From contig VFIW01000117.1 in NCBI GenBank assembly GCA_006386115.1, positions 62,001 to 126,000 on the forward strand: 64,000 nt of DNA, in the 5' to 3' direction. A program made the translations under genes and the position numbers. This document shows positions 1-8,473 of the stretch, in pieces. Below the pieces are notes generated by a model. That model was not told where the DNA came from. It worked only from the letters and a program-made list of their open reading frames with translations, and did not search any database. How positions within the stretch are numbered: the first letter of the stretch is position 1; each line of letters opens with the position of its first letter. Source of the stretch: Globisporangium splendens (taxonomy: Eukaryota; Oomycota; Peronosporomycetes; Pythiales; Pythiaceae).

Positions 1-1
1 T

Positions 2-115
2 GACGATGACAAGACGCTGAAGTGCATGCCTGCGGTCACGACGACGGAGCCAGCGATGCCGACTCTAGCGCCAACGTACCGCAGAGGCTTGAATATCAGG
101 ATTGGTCACTTCTAA
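2..115 (+). CDS. 3' end of an open frame entering from the left edge
   Basis: An open frame runs from the first bases of the window to a TAA at 113-115 (38 codons). It is rich in Thr, Pro and Ala and ends in a short basic stretch. No domain can be recognised in so short a piece. It could be the C-terminus of a gene whose body lies outside the window, or simply a chance open frame. The following 130 bases hold nothing that I recognise. Confidence 0.25.
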   Translation, partial: DDDKTLKCMPAVTTTEPAMPTLAPTYRRGLNIRIGHF

Positions 116-249
116 AGTTAATAAACAATCTATCTGTCCGCATGATACTCCGCCAACCGCATCTACCATTTTCACAATGAGCACAAAACAATAGAGAGTT
201 GCTTTTGGTGGCACCCGACATAGGGCAGAGGCTTCCTACCCTTACCTAG

Positions 250-939
250 CATTTGCTATATCCTTATATTTCCGAACAGGTCGTTCTCACGCGCTGCAAG
301 GATAGGGATAGAACGACACTGTGCTTAAGGACTTCTTTTTTGCGAGGTGCGGCCGCAGCACTGCGCTGCCGATGCTGCTGCGTCTGTTATCACCTCTGCT
401 CGATTCAGCGGTATGCTTCTTGTAACCCGCAGGTTGTTTTGTCGGTGACTTGGATTTTGTTGATACTGCTGCGACTGAAGTTGAGGGAGCAGTTGCTACC
501 GTGGCTGAACCTGCTTGAACTAGTGCTGGGTGGTGTCGATGTAGGAGAAGGAACGCGGCTGGTATCGGCATTCGCTGAGTTGTGAGCTGATACTGGAGCT
601 GCTGGTGTTGTTGTATCCACATAACGCAAGCCCATTTCCAGACCACGCGCCTTACTTCTTTTGCACACAGTAGAGCGTGTGAAACACAAACGCACTTTGT
701 TTTGTCGAGAGCACGATGTCGCCCGTGACATTTGCGCCGTGCAGCGTGAGTTTGCCGTCCGTGATCGAGACCGCGACGCCGTCCATTGAGACGTCCACCT
801 CCACACCTGCGCATTACACAAACACGCATGTACATAGCAAGATGAGGTAGCGCCACGTAGTGCGAGCAGTGTATGCGCATTTATATCGACGCTTGAACGC
901 ACACTCAGCGGCCGCACCTTCAAGCATGAGAGCCATCAT
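250..939 (-). pseudogene. Inverted, truncated copy of the 5' half of the PHD gene
   Basis: Read on the minus strand this repeats the start of the gene at 1139. Both have a short first exon ending in the residues GAAA-x-CAFKRR, an almost identical stretch of about 100 bases that is probably intron 1, and a second exon with a VEVDV start and an L(T/S)LHG-like core. A Ser/Thr/Pro/Lys-rich segment follows (KPS/KRPAA against TKQPAG, NRRSS in both). The copy loses similarity shortly after its NRRSS stretch, meets a TGA near 287 and has no PHD finger. The ATG at 939 is kept, so a short protein is conceivable. The better reading is a decayed partial duplicate, standing head to head with the intact gene about 200 bp away. 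Confidence 0.75.
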
Positions 940-1138
940 TTTGCCTCCATGTTGCTTGTGCCATGACGATCTTGACTTGAAGTGAGTTGAGAGATTTCAT
1001 TGGGCAAAATCGCGACAAAGATACTCAGATGTTTTTATCCAATTATGCTTTTTGGAGTCATTTTATCCAATGAAGTCGCTTTATGGTCACACTGTGAAAA
1101 GAAAAGTCACATCACAAGCTGAGCAGTAAGGCATCAAG
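940..1138. promoter_or_regulatory. Shared divergent upstream region of the PHD gene and its inverted copy
   Basis: This 199-bp spacer separates two ATGs that point outward. It contains two direct copies of TTTTATCCAAT (about 1034 and 1063), each with a CCAAT core, 29 bases apart. The location suggests promoter elements; no initiator element was identified with confidence. Confidence 0.4.
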
Positions 1139-2801
1139 ATGGCGACGCTCCTGTATGAAGGTGCAGCCGCTGTGTGCGCGTTTAAGCGTCGATATAAATG
1201 CGTATACACTGCTCGCACTACGTGGCGCTACCTCATCTTGCTATGTACATGCGTGTTTGTGTAATGCGCAGGTGTGGAGGTGGACGTCCCAATGGACCTC
1301 CAGGGCATCGCGTTTTTGATCTCGCAGGGCAGACTCACGCTCCACTGCGTCAACTTCACGGGCGACGTCGTGCTCTCGAAGAAGCAGCGTACGTTGCGAA
1401 GTACCTCTGTTTAGTGCTATCATTGCGGATGAGACCATGGCGGTATGATGGACTCATGTGCGCATGTGTGTGCCTCTGTGGATCGATTGTAGGAGTAGCA
1501 ATGGCAACAGCTCCAGTGCCAGTAGCTCCAACGCCGACGACAAGCGCACCAGCGGCATCTGAGACCAATAGAGCTCCTACTTCTGCGCCCGAAGCGCCAG
1601 TTGCAAGTGTGAATCCGCCAGTCGTAGTGCGAACTTCAGAAGCTTCTGGAGTACCCCCAACAGCAGTTCCAGTATCAACAACAGCAAAATCCAAACCTTC
1701 ACTGTCGACAAAGCGTCCTGCGGCTTCCAAGAAGCGTGCTGCGGAGCAAAGCAGAAGTGATGGCAACCGCAGAAGTAGCACCGGCAGTAGCAGCGGTGCG
1801 GCTCCCGCACCTCCCAAGAAGAGGTTGCTCCCGACAATATCGACCTTTCGCTCGGATCCGTACAGGATGAGGCAAGCCGCTCTACGTGAGCTGTCCAATC
1901 CACACGATGATGGAGACAGCGATGAGAACGATAGCAACCAAGTAGAAACCGCAAAGTCTACGAGTACGGCAACAGTGCCTCGTCCTGGACCCCAAGGAAT
2001 CACTAAAGTGGAGCCGTCTGTCGCACCGAGACAGGCTGAGGGACGACACAATACACCAACGGCATTAACCACAGCAATCGCAGCTGCAACACCTACAAGC
2101 GCAGCCGAGGGGCTGACGCCGGTCGACTTTGCGACGTGCTACTTGATCTCGGTCATCACGCGCGAAATGGCCGCATCGCCTCATCAGCCGACCGAGGACC
2201 TGTGCTTTTTCTGCCGAGACGGCGGCGTGCTCATCGAGTGCGACTGGCGTGTACACAACCACAAAGGCCGACCGAGTTGTCCAAAGGTCTACCATGAAGG
2301 TAAGCATGTTTGTCTCTCTCCGTATGTGTTTTCATGTGTGGTGGCGCTGTGTAATTAACTTTTTTTTCCTTGCTTGTTTGTTGTTTATAATCAGCCTGCT
2401 TGGGGTTCAAAGTGCCAGAGGGTGTGACGTGGAGATGCCCGCGCCATAGTTGCAAGACATGTGGGGTTCCAGCCACATATTCGTGTCGATTTTGCATCTT
2501 GTCATACTGTGAGGTACGAGATGCCACCGTGGGTTATCGAGAGTTGCTATATCGAATGGCATATAGACATGAGTGCGTGGCTAACGTTTATATATTCGAT
2601 CGCTGATCGTAGGACCATCTCCCGCGCGACATCAAGAAAATCGGCCGCGCGTCGCGGGAGCTCGTGGGTTCCACGTACATTCTTTGTGGAAAGTGCGAAC
2701 ACGACGCGCAGCTGGCGCTCGAAGCCGGCAAACTGCAGCCGCACATGCACGCGCTCGTACAGCGTCCGCCGTCCGGCAGAGATCGCTTAATCACTCGATA
2801 A
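1139..2801 (+). CDS. NSD-like PHD/C5HCH zinc-finger protein (no SET domain)
   Basis: Multi-exon gene. The ATG at 1139 opens a short exon that probably splices to about 1272. A second intron lies at about 1390-1491, and later introns are 2300-2394 and 2514-2612. The stop is at 2799-2801. The N-terminal half after the second exon is low complexity (Ala, Pro, Ser, Thr, Lys). The C-terminal part is a PHD finger (CFFCRDGG-x-LIECDW, CPKVYHE, CLGFKVP) running directly into a Cys/His module (WRCPRHSCKTCG, SCRFC, SYCEDH). This is the layout of the last PHD finger plus C5HCH domain of NSD histone methyltransferases, which binds histone tails or partner proteins. There is no SET domain, so I infer a chromatin reader or adaptor. 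A paralogue with the same C-terminal module lies at 50273-52660. The exact first two splice sites are uncertain. Confidence 0.8.
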
Positions 2802-2866
2802 AGAAAGAAAAGCTGGGACGAATTATTCAAAGAGAGGTATGGAAAATGTATAGAAAACGTGGACGG

Positions 2867-2880
2867 TCTCAAATACTTCG
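2867..2880. repeat. Target-site duplication, left copy (LINE copy A)
   Basis: TCTCAAATACTTCG here is repeated exactly at 5779-5792, directly flanking the retroelement. A perfect 14-bp direct repeat is the usual length class for LINE target-site duplications. Confidence 0.85.
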
Positions 2881-5778
2881 CAATGGGGTGAGGTATATTT
2901 AGCTTCATCGTCGTGACCTACAATATCCATTCTCCTAACTACTCTTCATTACGTATTTCATCTAGGAGTGTAAATGTGTCTATTGCGAGGATTGCAATAG
3001 ATCGCTTCTGAATGCTAAATAATCTTGGACCAGGATGGCATGTTCTCTTGGTCCTATGTGAGGCTGCCTTTTGTTGTCCAATGACCTTGGGTCTTCCGAA
3101 CTTCGCATAAGCCAATGCATGACGTCGTTGTCAAGATCCTGGGTGAGATTGTTGAAAGCAGCTCGATGAGTTGGGAAGTGAGCCTGCGTTGAGGCTCTGG
3201 TGTCCATGGCTAGGTTGGCGGCTGAGTCCGCCATCTTGTTGAAGGCACGGTAGTGATGGTACCATCCTCTGATGTCGATGCAATCCGCGAGTCGTCGACT
3301 TGTCTGGTATAAACGTGCCAATCGGTGCTGTCGAGGGTACCGATGCATTCGCTGTTGGGAGATAATGAGTGCACTGTCTCCAATCACGTACAACGGTTCG
3401 AAGTGACTGCGTTGGGCTTCTCGTAGTCCATGTATGAGACCCCAGTACTCGGCAAAGTTGTTGGTCGTGTCCTTCCTGGTGTAGGCCATGCTCACGGTCC
3501 AAATTAACCTGGCTGTGTGCGAGTCCTTATGGACACGCACGATAATGGATCCAGTCCCTCCTGGTCCTGGATTGCCGCGTGATCCACCATCGAAAAACAA
3601 CAGGTAAACGCCGCGAGTATCACTTGGAGTCAAGGGGATGGCGTCTGTTTGGCTGAGAAAGCAGTCGACATATGCCTTGAGAACTGCCGCAACCGTGTGA
3701 CCGTCCGAGTCTCTAGCTTGCGCTTCAGCGAGTCGTGTGAGGTTTTGCATTCCTGCCTCTAATCTGGTCATCATGATCGCCATCTCAGAAGTCGATTTGA
3801 TTGGATCCGAATCCATGCATCGCAGATGCGCACACCAAATGGCATGTATGAGCGACGCGCTCATATATCGCCACAGCATGTGTGCGACGGAATAGAGGTG
3901 ATCTTGGAGATGTTCATTGGAGCACTTGTGTCCGATAATGCGTCTCTTGATCGTGGTCCATGCATGCCTTGGAGTATCTGGTAGATCCAGACTGAAGATC
4001 CAGATTGCGGGGTCGTGACCGGGAGTGATTCCGATCTTCGCCCATAGCGCATAAAAGTAGTTCCACACCAGTTTGGCTTTCGGACACTCCCGGAATAGAT
4101 GTTGAACAGAAGATTGGACAACTTGGGAGCATTCAGGATTCGAGCAGGACAGATCAGCTTTCTCATAGTTCCACATGGAGAGTCGGTTGGCTTTCAGCCG
4201 GAGAAGAGTCTGGGCTGTATAAGCAGTAATCCCTGGGATGTTGTGTAATTCGCTCCACTGGATTAATTGCAGTCCTGGCCACAGAGATCCTGCTGTTTGG
4301 ACAGCTTTGTTGACTGCTGCATCTCGAGTATCTTTGCCAATTTGTGTCCTCGTTGCTGCAACTTGTTGCCGATAGAAAGATCTGGTCGTATTGTATCGCC
4401 CGTTGCTACCCCATAGTTGCACGATTCTTGTGAAGCGTGGATGTGCATGGAACGACACCTTCTGCCCGTTCAAGTCTCTTGTTGCCATGACGTCACAGTC
4501 CATTGCGGAGTGAACTGTATTCGTAGCTTTGACTAGGGTCGTGTCGACGTGGGTCAGAGTTGCTTCACTGGTGTGCAGATGCCATTCGTGGTTGTAATGA
4601 CGTTGCCCGTTGTACAGCCGAAGCACATTTGCTTGCTGTGGTCGATACAGAAGCTGTGGGAAGTTGGGTACCAACGTAGCACATAACCGCTCGAGCGCTC
4701 GAATAGACGGCCGGGAGAATCCGGAGATTCCACACGTTGGGATGAAGTTAAGCACTCCTGGTCTTATCCACTCCCATCGAAGTATGTCACCCAGTTGTGT
4801 TGTTCCAACTGATAATGATGTGTGAGCAAGTTTGTAAGGGGAGCCGTTGGAATCAAGAAGCCACCCATCTGCAGTCGAGGTCATGTATGGCAGCCATTCT
4901 GCACAGAATGTCCCGCGTAGCTTTCGTCCTTCAGCGATGATACCTGGAAGTCTGTCAGACATTTTAGAGCTGAGGTCGATCTGGAACACATCGCCGTCCC
5001 ATTGAGTCTGCACAATTGTCGACTTGAAGTGCTCGTAACACCAACGTACATTATCACGTTCTCTGGGATCATAGGGTCGAGAATGGAGCGACGCACATAA
5101 TGCTGCGCCAGTTGTCCACATGTTATCACGAAGCTGGGATGGCCGCCTTGGAATTGCATCGAGCGGCGTGATGTACGTCGAAGAAGCCCTTGTGTTGTGC
5201 AGCAAGATTTCCCCGATGACCTGATCGATGTGATAGGTAGTGATTGCCCATCTGGAGACTGCTGTGGCACTCATCGTCATCAGCTCAGTTCTGATGTTGG
5301 GTACTGACAAGCCTCCATTCATTTTTTTGAGCTCAGCTTGTTCTTCCTTCATCCACGGTTTCGCAGGCTTACCATTCCTTGAGCCCCAGACAAATTGTTT
5401 CACTAGGTCGTGTAGCTGATTGACAATAGCCGTAGAGGACCAGGAGTGCCTGGCCACGTAAAGCACTTTGGGTATGATGACGGCACTGGCAATTGCTGCG
5501 CGTTGGGCGACAGAGTGAGTTTTGAGACGCGCAAGTCGAAGTCTGACACGTAAGGCTTGGATGCACTTGGACCAGTTACTTGCATTCGAAGGCGTTTGTC
5601 CGACTTGGATACCGAGGTAGCGGCAATGTTCCTCACGTTGTAGCACATGAATGTCACTGACTGACTCTTCGGTGGAGCTATATTCCTTGTTCAGCGGTAA
5701 TACTGCAGATTTGTGCCGATTGACTCGAAGCCCAAAAGCTGCTCCATATTTGTCCAGGATTGCAAACACGGCATTAGA
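2881..5778 (-). mobile_element. 5'-truncated LINE retrotransposon copy A
   Basis: About 2.9 kb of a non-LTR retrotransposon in minus orientation, flanked by a perfect 14-bp duplication. Its 5' end is cut inside the reverse transcriptase region, so the RT catalytic core and any ORF1/endonuclease are absent. The 3' UTR (2881-2979) is shared with copy B at 6946-7037, up to the sequence TACCTCACC. Copy A has no obvious poly-A tail. The element inserted just downstream of the PHD gene stop codon. Confidence 0.9.
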
Positions 5779-5784
5779 TCTCAA
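2980..5784 (-). CDS. C-terminal part of a LINE polyprotein: RT thumb, zf-RVT, RNase H
   Basis: A single open frame of about 934 codons. It begins in the region just after the RT palm (GLRVNRHKSAV, then CRYLGIQVG, typical of the RT C-terminal segment). A zf-RVT-like segment follows near residues 540-580 (CSNPECSQVV, HLFRECP). A type-I RNase H domain occupies about residues 720-870, with the expected acidic residues in LLFFDGGSRGNPG, NNFAEYWGL, VIGDSALII and NKMADSAAN. The intact frame indicates a fairly recent insertion. It cannot be autonomous because the RT active site is missing. The first methionine lies at the truncation point, so it is not a natural start. Confidence 0.85.
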   Translation of the reverse strand: MRSNAVFAILDKYGAAFGLRVNRHKSAVLPLNKEYSSTEESVSDIHVLQREEHCRYLGIQVGQTPSNASNWSKCIQALRVRLRLARLKTHSVAQRAAIASAVIIPKVLYVARHSWSSTAIVNQLHDLVKQFVWGSRNGKPAKPWMKEEQAELKKMNGGLSVPNIRTELMTMSATAVSRWAITTYHIDQVIGEILLHNTRASSTYITPLDAIPRRPSQLRDNMWTTGAALCASLHSRPYDPRERDNVRWCYEHFKSTIVQTQWDGDVFQIDLSSKMSDRLPGIIAEGRKLRGTFCAEWLPYMTSTADGWLLDSNGSPYKLAHTSLSVGTTQLGDILRWEWIRPGVLNFIPTCGISGFSRPSIRALERLCATLVPNFPQLLYRPQQANVLRLYNGQRHYNHEWHLHTSEATLTHVDTTLVKATNTVHSAMDCDVMATRDLNGQKVSFHAHPRFTRIVQLWGSNGRYNTTRSFYRQQVAATRTQIGKDTRDAAVNKAVQTAGSLWPGLQLIQWSELHNIPGITAYTAQTLLRLKANRLSMWNYEKADLSCSNPECSQVVQSSVQHLFRECPKAKLVWNYFYALWAKIGITPGHDPAIWIFSLDLPDTPRHAWTTIKRRIIGHKCSNEHLQDHLYSVAHMLWRYMSASLIHAIWCAHLRCMDSDPIKSTSEMAIMMTRLEAGMQNLTRLAEAQARDSDGHTVAAVLKAYVDCFLSQTDAIPLTPSDTRGVYLLFFDGGSRGNPGPGGTGSIIVRVHKDSHTARLIWTVSMAYTRKDTTNNFAEYWGLIHGLREAQRSHFEPLYVIGDSALIISQQRMHRYPRQHRLARLYQTSRRLADCIDIRGWYHHYRAFNKMADSAANLAMDTRASTQAHFPTHRAAFNNLTQDLDNDVMHWLMRSSEDPRSLDNKRQPHIGPREHAILVQDYLAFRSDLLQSSQ

Positions 5785-5792
5785 ATACTTCG
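5779..5792. repeat. Target-site duplication, right copy (LINE copy A)
   Basis: Exact match to 2867-2880. It marks the 5' end of copy A, which is truncated inside the reverse transcriptase frame. Confidence 0.85.
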
Positions 5793-6422
5793 TTTTAATC
5801 GAAAGTTAACGAATCCACAAGCGATCTTCTACCAGGTGTGCGAGTACAGTTTCGACGTGTCTTTGGCGCTTGAGGCAACGTAATGGGGTCAAATCCCCTC
5901 CGATTTCTTTCTACTTGACGCTCAAAATATTGACACACGACTCGTGTGCTTTCAGATTGCAGGATGTCTCTCGCCAGTAGACATGAAACTCCTCCATGGA
6001 GGCAAGACCAGCAGCTCGTATGGATGGCAGTGGTGTCAAGTTGAAGCCCCGGCTATCATTACACACAGCAGCTTTTTCCATGTCGCACCCTACAAGGATG
6101 GCGGAGAAGCGAGTTTTCTAAACTGCACGCACACAGTCGCCAATACTTTCTCTTGGCGACCGTTCTGACCAGTCGCACGTAGCATCAAAGTGACGACAAG
6201 CAGACAGGTGCAAGTCTCACGTAACGAGACAGCAGCACATAATGTATACACTAGTTGCTTTATGAACGAGTGTCGCCACATGCACTCGGCAACATGCAAA
6301 GTGCCTGAGAAACTGAGAGACTGGAGGCTAGTCAGAGCCTCAATTGTGCTGAAACCTCTCGCGTTGTCTACTATTCTAGACAGAGCGCAGACATGTGTCA
6401 ATCTGAACTGGAGGCGTTAAAC
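5793..6422. other. Spacer between the two LINE copies
   Basis: No convincing gene. If copy A and one target-site copy are removed, 2805-2880 joins 5793-5870 in an uninterrupted frame ending with TAA near 5882. This may be the tail of an older gene or chance. The GGTCAAATCCCC near 5887 resembles a tRNA B box, but no cloverleaf could be folded around it. Confidence 0.4.
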
Positions 6423-6436
6423 AACTGCAACAGCGT
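6423..6436. repeat. Target-site duplication, left copy (LINE copy B)
   Basis: AACTGCAACAGCGT, matching AACTGCAAAAGCGT at 7060-7073 with one mismatch. Confidence 0.75.
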
Positions 6437-6945
6437 TGGCCTATAGCAGGAAGCACACAACCAACAACTTTGCCGAGTACTGGGGTCTCATACACGGACT
6501 CCGAGAAGCCCAACGCAGTCACTTTGAACCGTTGTACGTGATTGGAGACAGTGCACTCATTATCTCCCAACAGCGAATGCATCGGTCCCCTCGACAGCAC
6601 CGATTGGCACGTTTATACCAGACAAGTCGACGACTCGCGGATTGCATCGACATCCGAGGATGGTACCATCACTACCGTGCCTTCAACAAGATGGCGGACT
6701 CAGCCGCCAACCTAGCCATGGACACCAGAACCTCAACGCAGGTCCACTTCCCAACTCATCGAGCTGCTTTCAACAATCTCACCCAGGATCTTGACAACGA
6801 CGTCATGCATTGGCTTATGCGAAGTTCGGAAGACCCAAGGTCATTGGACAACAAAAGGCAGCCTCACATAGGACCAAGAGAACATGCCATCCTGGTCCAA
6901 GATTATTTAGCATTCAGAAGTGATCTATTGCAATCCGCGCTATAG
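6436..6945 (+). pseudogene. RNase H fragment of LINE copy B
   Basis: An open frame of about 169 codons that is nearly identical to the C-terminus of the copy A protein. Visible differences are few, for example HRSPRQ against HRYPRQ, RTSTQVH against RASTQAH, and QSAL against QSSQ at the end. It lacks the first catalytic Asp of RNase H and everything upstream, so it is a dead fragment. Confidence 0.85.
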
Positions 6946-7059
6946 ACACATTTACACTCCTAGATGAAATACGTAATGAAGATTAGGTAGGAGAATGGAT
7001 ATTGTAGGTCACGACGATGAAGCTAAATATACCTCACCTTATTAAGATAAAGAATAAAG
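6437..7059 (+). mobile_element. Strongly 5'-truncated LINE copy B
   Basis: The last part of the same LINE family as copy A, in the opposite orientation. The shared sequence starts inside RNase H (NNFAEYWGL) and runs through the stop and 3' UTR to TACCTCACC at about 7037. It then ends in an A-rich tail of TAAGATAAAGAATAAAG type (7038-7059). The 14-bp flanking duplication has one mismatch. Copy A lacks this tail, which suggests variable 3' ends in the family. Confidence 0.88.
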
Positions 7060-7073
7060 AACTGCAAAAGCGT
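7060..7073. repeat. Target-site duplication, right copy (LINE copy B)
   Basis: AACTGCAAAAGCGT directly follows the A-rich tail of copy B and pairs with 6423-6436. Confidence 0.75.
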
Positions 7074-7768
7074 CCTGCTCTCCGCCTCCACATCCTTAAT
7101 ACTCGCCTGACCCTTCAAAATGAGGTACTTGGTGGTTTCTGTGCTTGATTTGCATGTGTTTGTCATTATTTACATGCCCGTCCCCCATCAAGCAGCAACC
7201 TCAAGCTGTGAAGAGCCTTGGTTTGCTTGACTTCAATGACGCGTCTGAGCCACAGGATCAAGACCTAAAAATTCAGCAGTCCCTTTGCCTTCCCCTGCTT
7301 CTGGAAGCAGTAAACTCCAGTGGGTGCACTTCTTGGTAAAAACCAGCCGTCAAGAAAAGACATATCCCTCTTTATCACTGCTTCATCGAGACAAAGTTGT
7401 GTCACATTTGCATATCCATAATTTGCTCATACCCTTCTTGTGATGAATAAAAGCTTTATAAGCGATGGTCTCACTGCTCACTCAGACCATCATCAACAGG
7501 CGCTGCAACCTTCTTCTTCACCTTTCGTTTACATACACAAAGATGCTTCACAATGGAACCTTCGTGCACGACATAATCGCCACTGTCCTCTGTTTATGAG
7601 GTCACCTGCTGTCCAGAAGGCGGAAGAAAATCACCCACTGTTCATCTCTGCCGTCCTCTGTCGTCTTGCTTCCTCTTGTCCACCGTGAGCTGGTCAGCCC
7701 CGAGCTCATTCTCCAATTTGGTTCGTCCCGCCAAGTTACCTTCTCAACCGCTTCTCCAAAGTCCAAGT
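7074..7768. other. Upstream region of the SOD gene with possible decayed minus-strand coding
   Basis: No intact gene. On the minus strand several short frames look protein-like: DEQWVIFFRLLDS near 7620, DSGDYVVHEG near 7580, HWSLLLPEAG near 7320, and TKYLILKGQA near 7120. They are separated by stops and frame changes. They may be exons or remnants of an older gene whose 3' end (stop near 6405) was split by LINE copy B. Confidence 0.3.
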
Positions 7769-8473
7769 ATGTTCTCCGGAAAGACGCTCATCGTGATGCT
7801 CGCTGCGTTTGCGGGCGTGACGTCGGGCCAGACGTTCGTGTACGAGTTCGACCCGCAGTGGGCCGGCGGCGTCAAGGGCGCCATCAAAGTCAACTACCCG
7901 TCGCCCACCAACTACCCCACCAAGGCCGACATCAGCGCCAACCTCGACTTCAGCCAAGTCGACGTCGCGGCACTCAAAAAGCTCGACGGCAACTGCACGA
8001 CCGAGCCCACCGAGTACAAATGGCACATCCATGTCAAGTGGAACTCGACCAAGTCGTCCGACTCGTTCGCGCAGTGCTCCAAGGCCGCCACGAGCAACCA
8101 CTACGACCCGCTCTACGCGTGCGGTCCCAACTCCGAGTTCGCCGAGACGCCGGCGTGTCTGCCCAAGATCGCGTCGTACGCGTGCTCGCCCGCCAACTAT
8201 CTCGCCAATCCGGGCGTGTGCGAGAAGGGCGACCTGGCCGGCAAGCTCGGCGACTTCAAGCTCGATTCCCACAAGCAGGTCTCGGGCCATTGGACGGACG
8301 ACCACTACCCACTCGTGTCGGAGAACACGCCGCAGTGGAACATCATCCTGCACGCCGTATGCGACAACAAGGCCACGCCGCGCCTGGCGTGTGCTCTGGG
8401 CAAGCGCAGAGGCAACAACGGCGGCAAGACTCCGCCTACGCCTGCTCCAACACACGTCAAGAACGCGTGCTAG
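7769..8473 (+). CDS. Secreted Cu-only superoxide dismutase
   Basis: A single-exon gene of 235 residues. I chose the ATG at 7769 over an upstream in-frame one because it opens a clear signal peptide (MFSGKTLIVMLAAFAGVTSG). The mature part has the Cu-binding pattern of Cu/Zn SOD: HIH in KWHIHVKW, a further His in HYDP, and HAVCDN near the C-terminal end, followed by RLACA with the disulfide cysteine. The segment CEKGDLAGKLG matches the motif of fungal/oomycete Cu-only SODs, in which the zinc-ligand His of Cu/Zn SOD is gone and a Glu is present. It should convert superoxide to peroxide outside the cell. The C-terminal tail is Lys/Asn/Pro-rich and ends in Cys. Confidence 0.85.
   Translation: MFSGKTLIVMLAAFAGVTSGQTFVYEFDPQWAGGVKGAIKVNYPSPTNYPTKADISANLDFSQVDVAALKKLDGNCTTEPTEYKWHIHVKWNSTKSSDSFAQCSKAATSNHYDPLYACGPNSEFAETPACLPKIASYACSPANYLANPGVCEKGDLAGKLGDFKLDSHKQVSGHWTDDHYPLVSENTPQWNIILHAVCDNKATPRLACALGKRRGNNGGKTPPTPAPTHVKNAC

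Noticed and set aside
5870..5910. Possible tRNA gene because of GGTCAAATCCCC
   Set aside because: Only a B-box-like word; no A box at a fitting distance and no acceptor stem could be paired.
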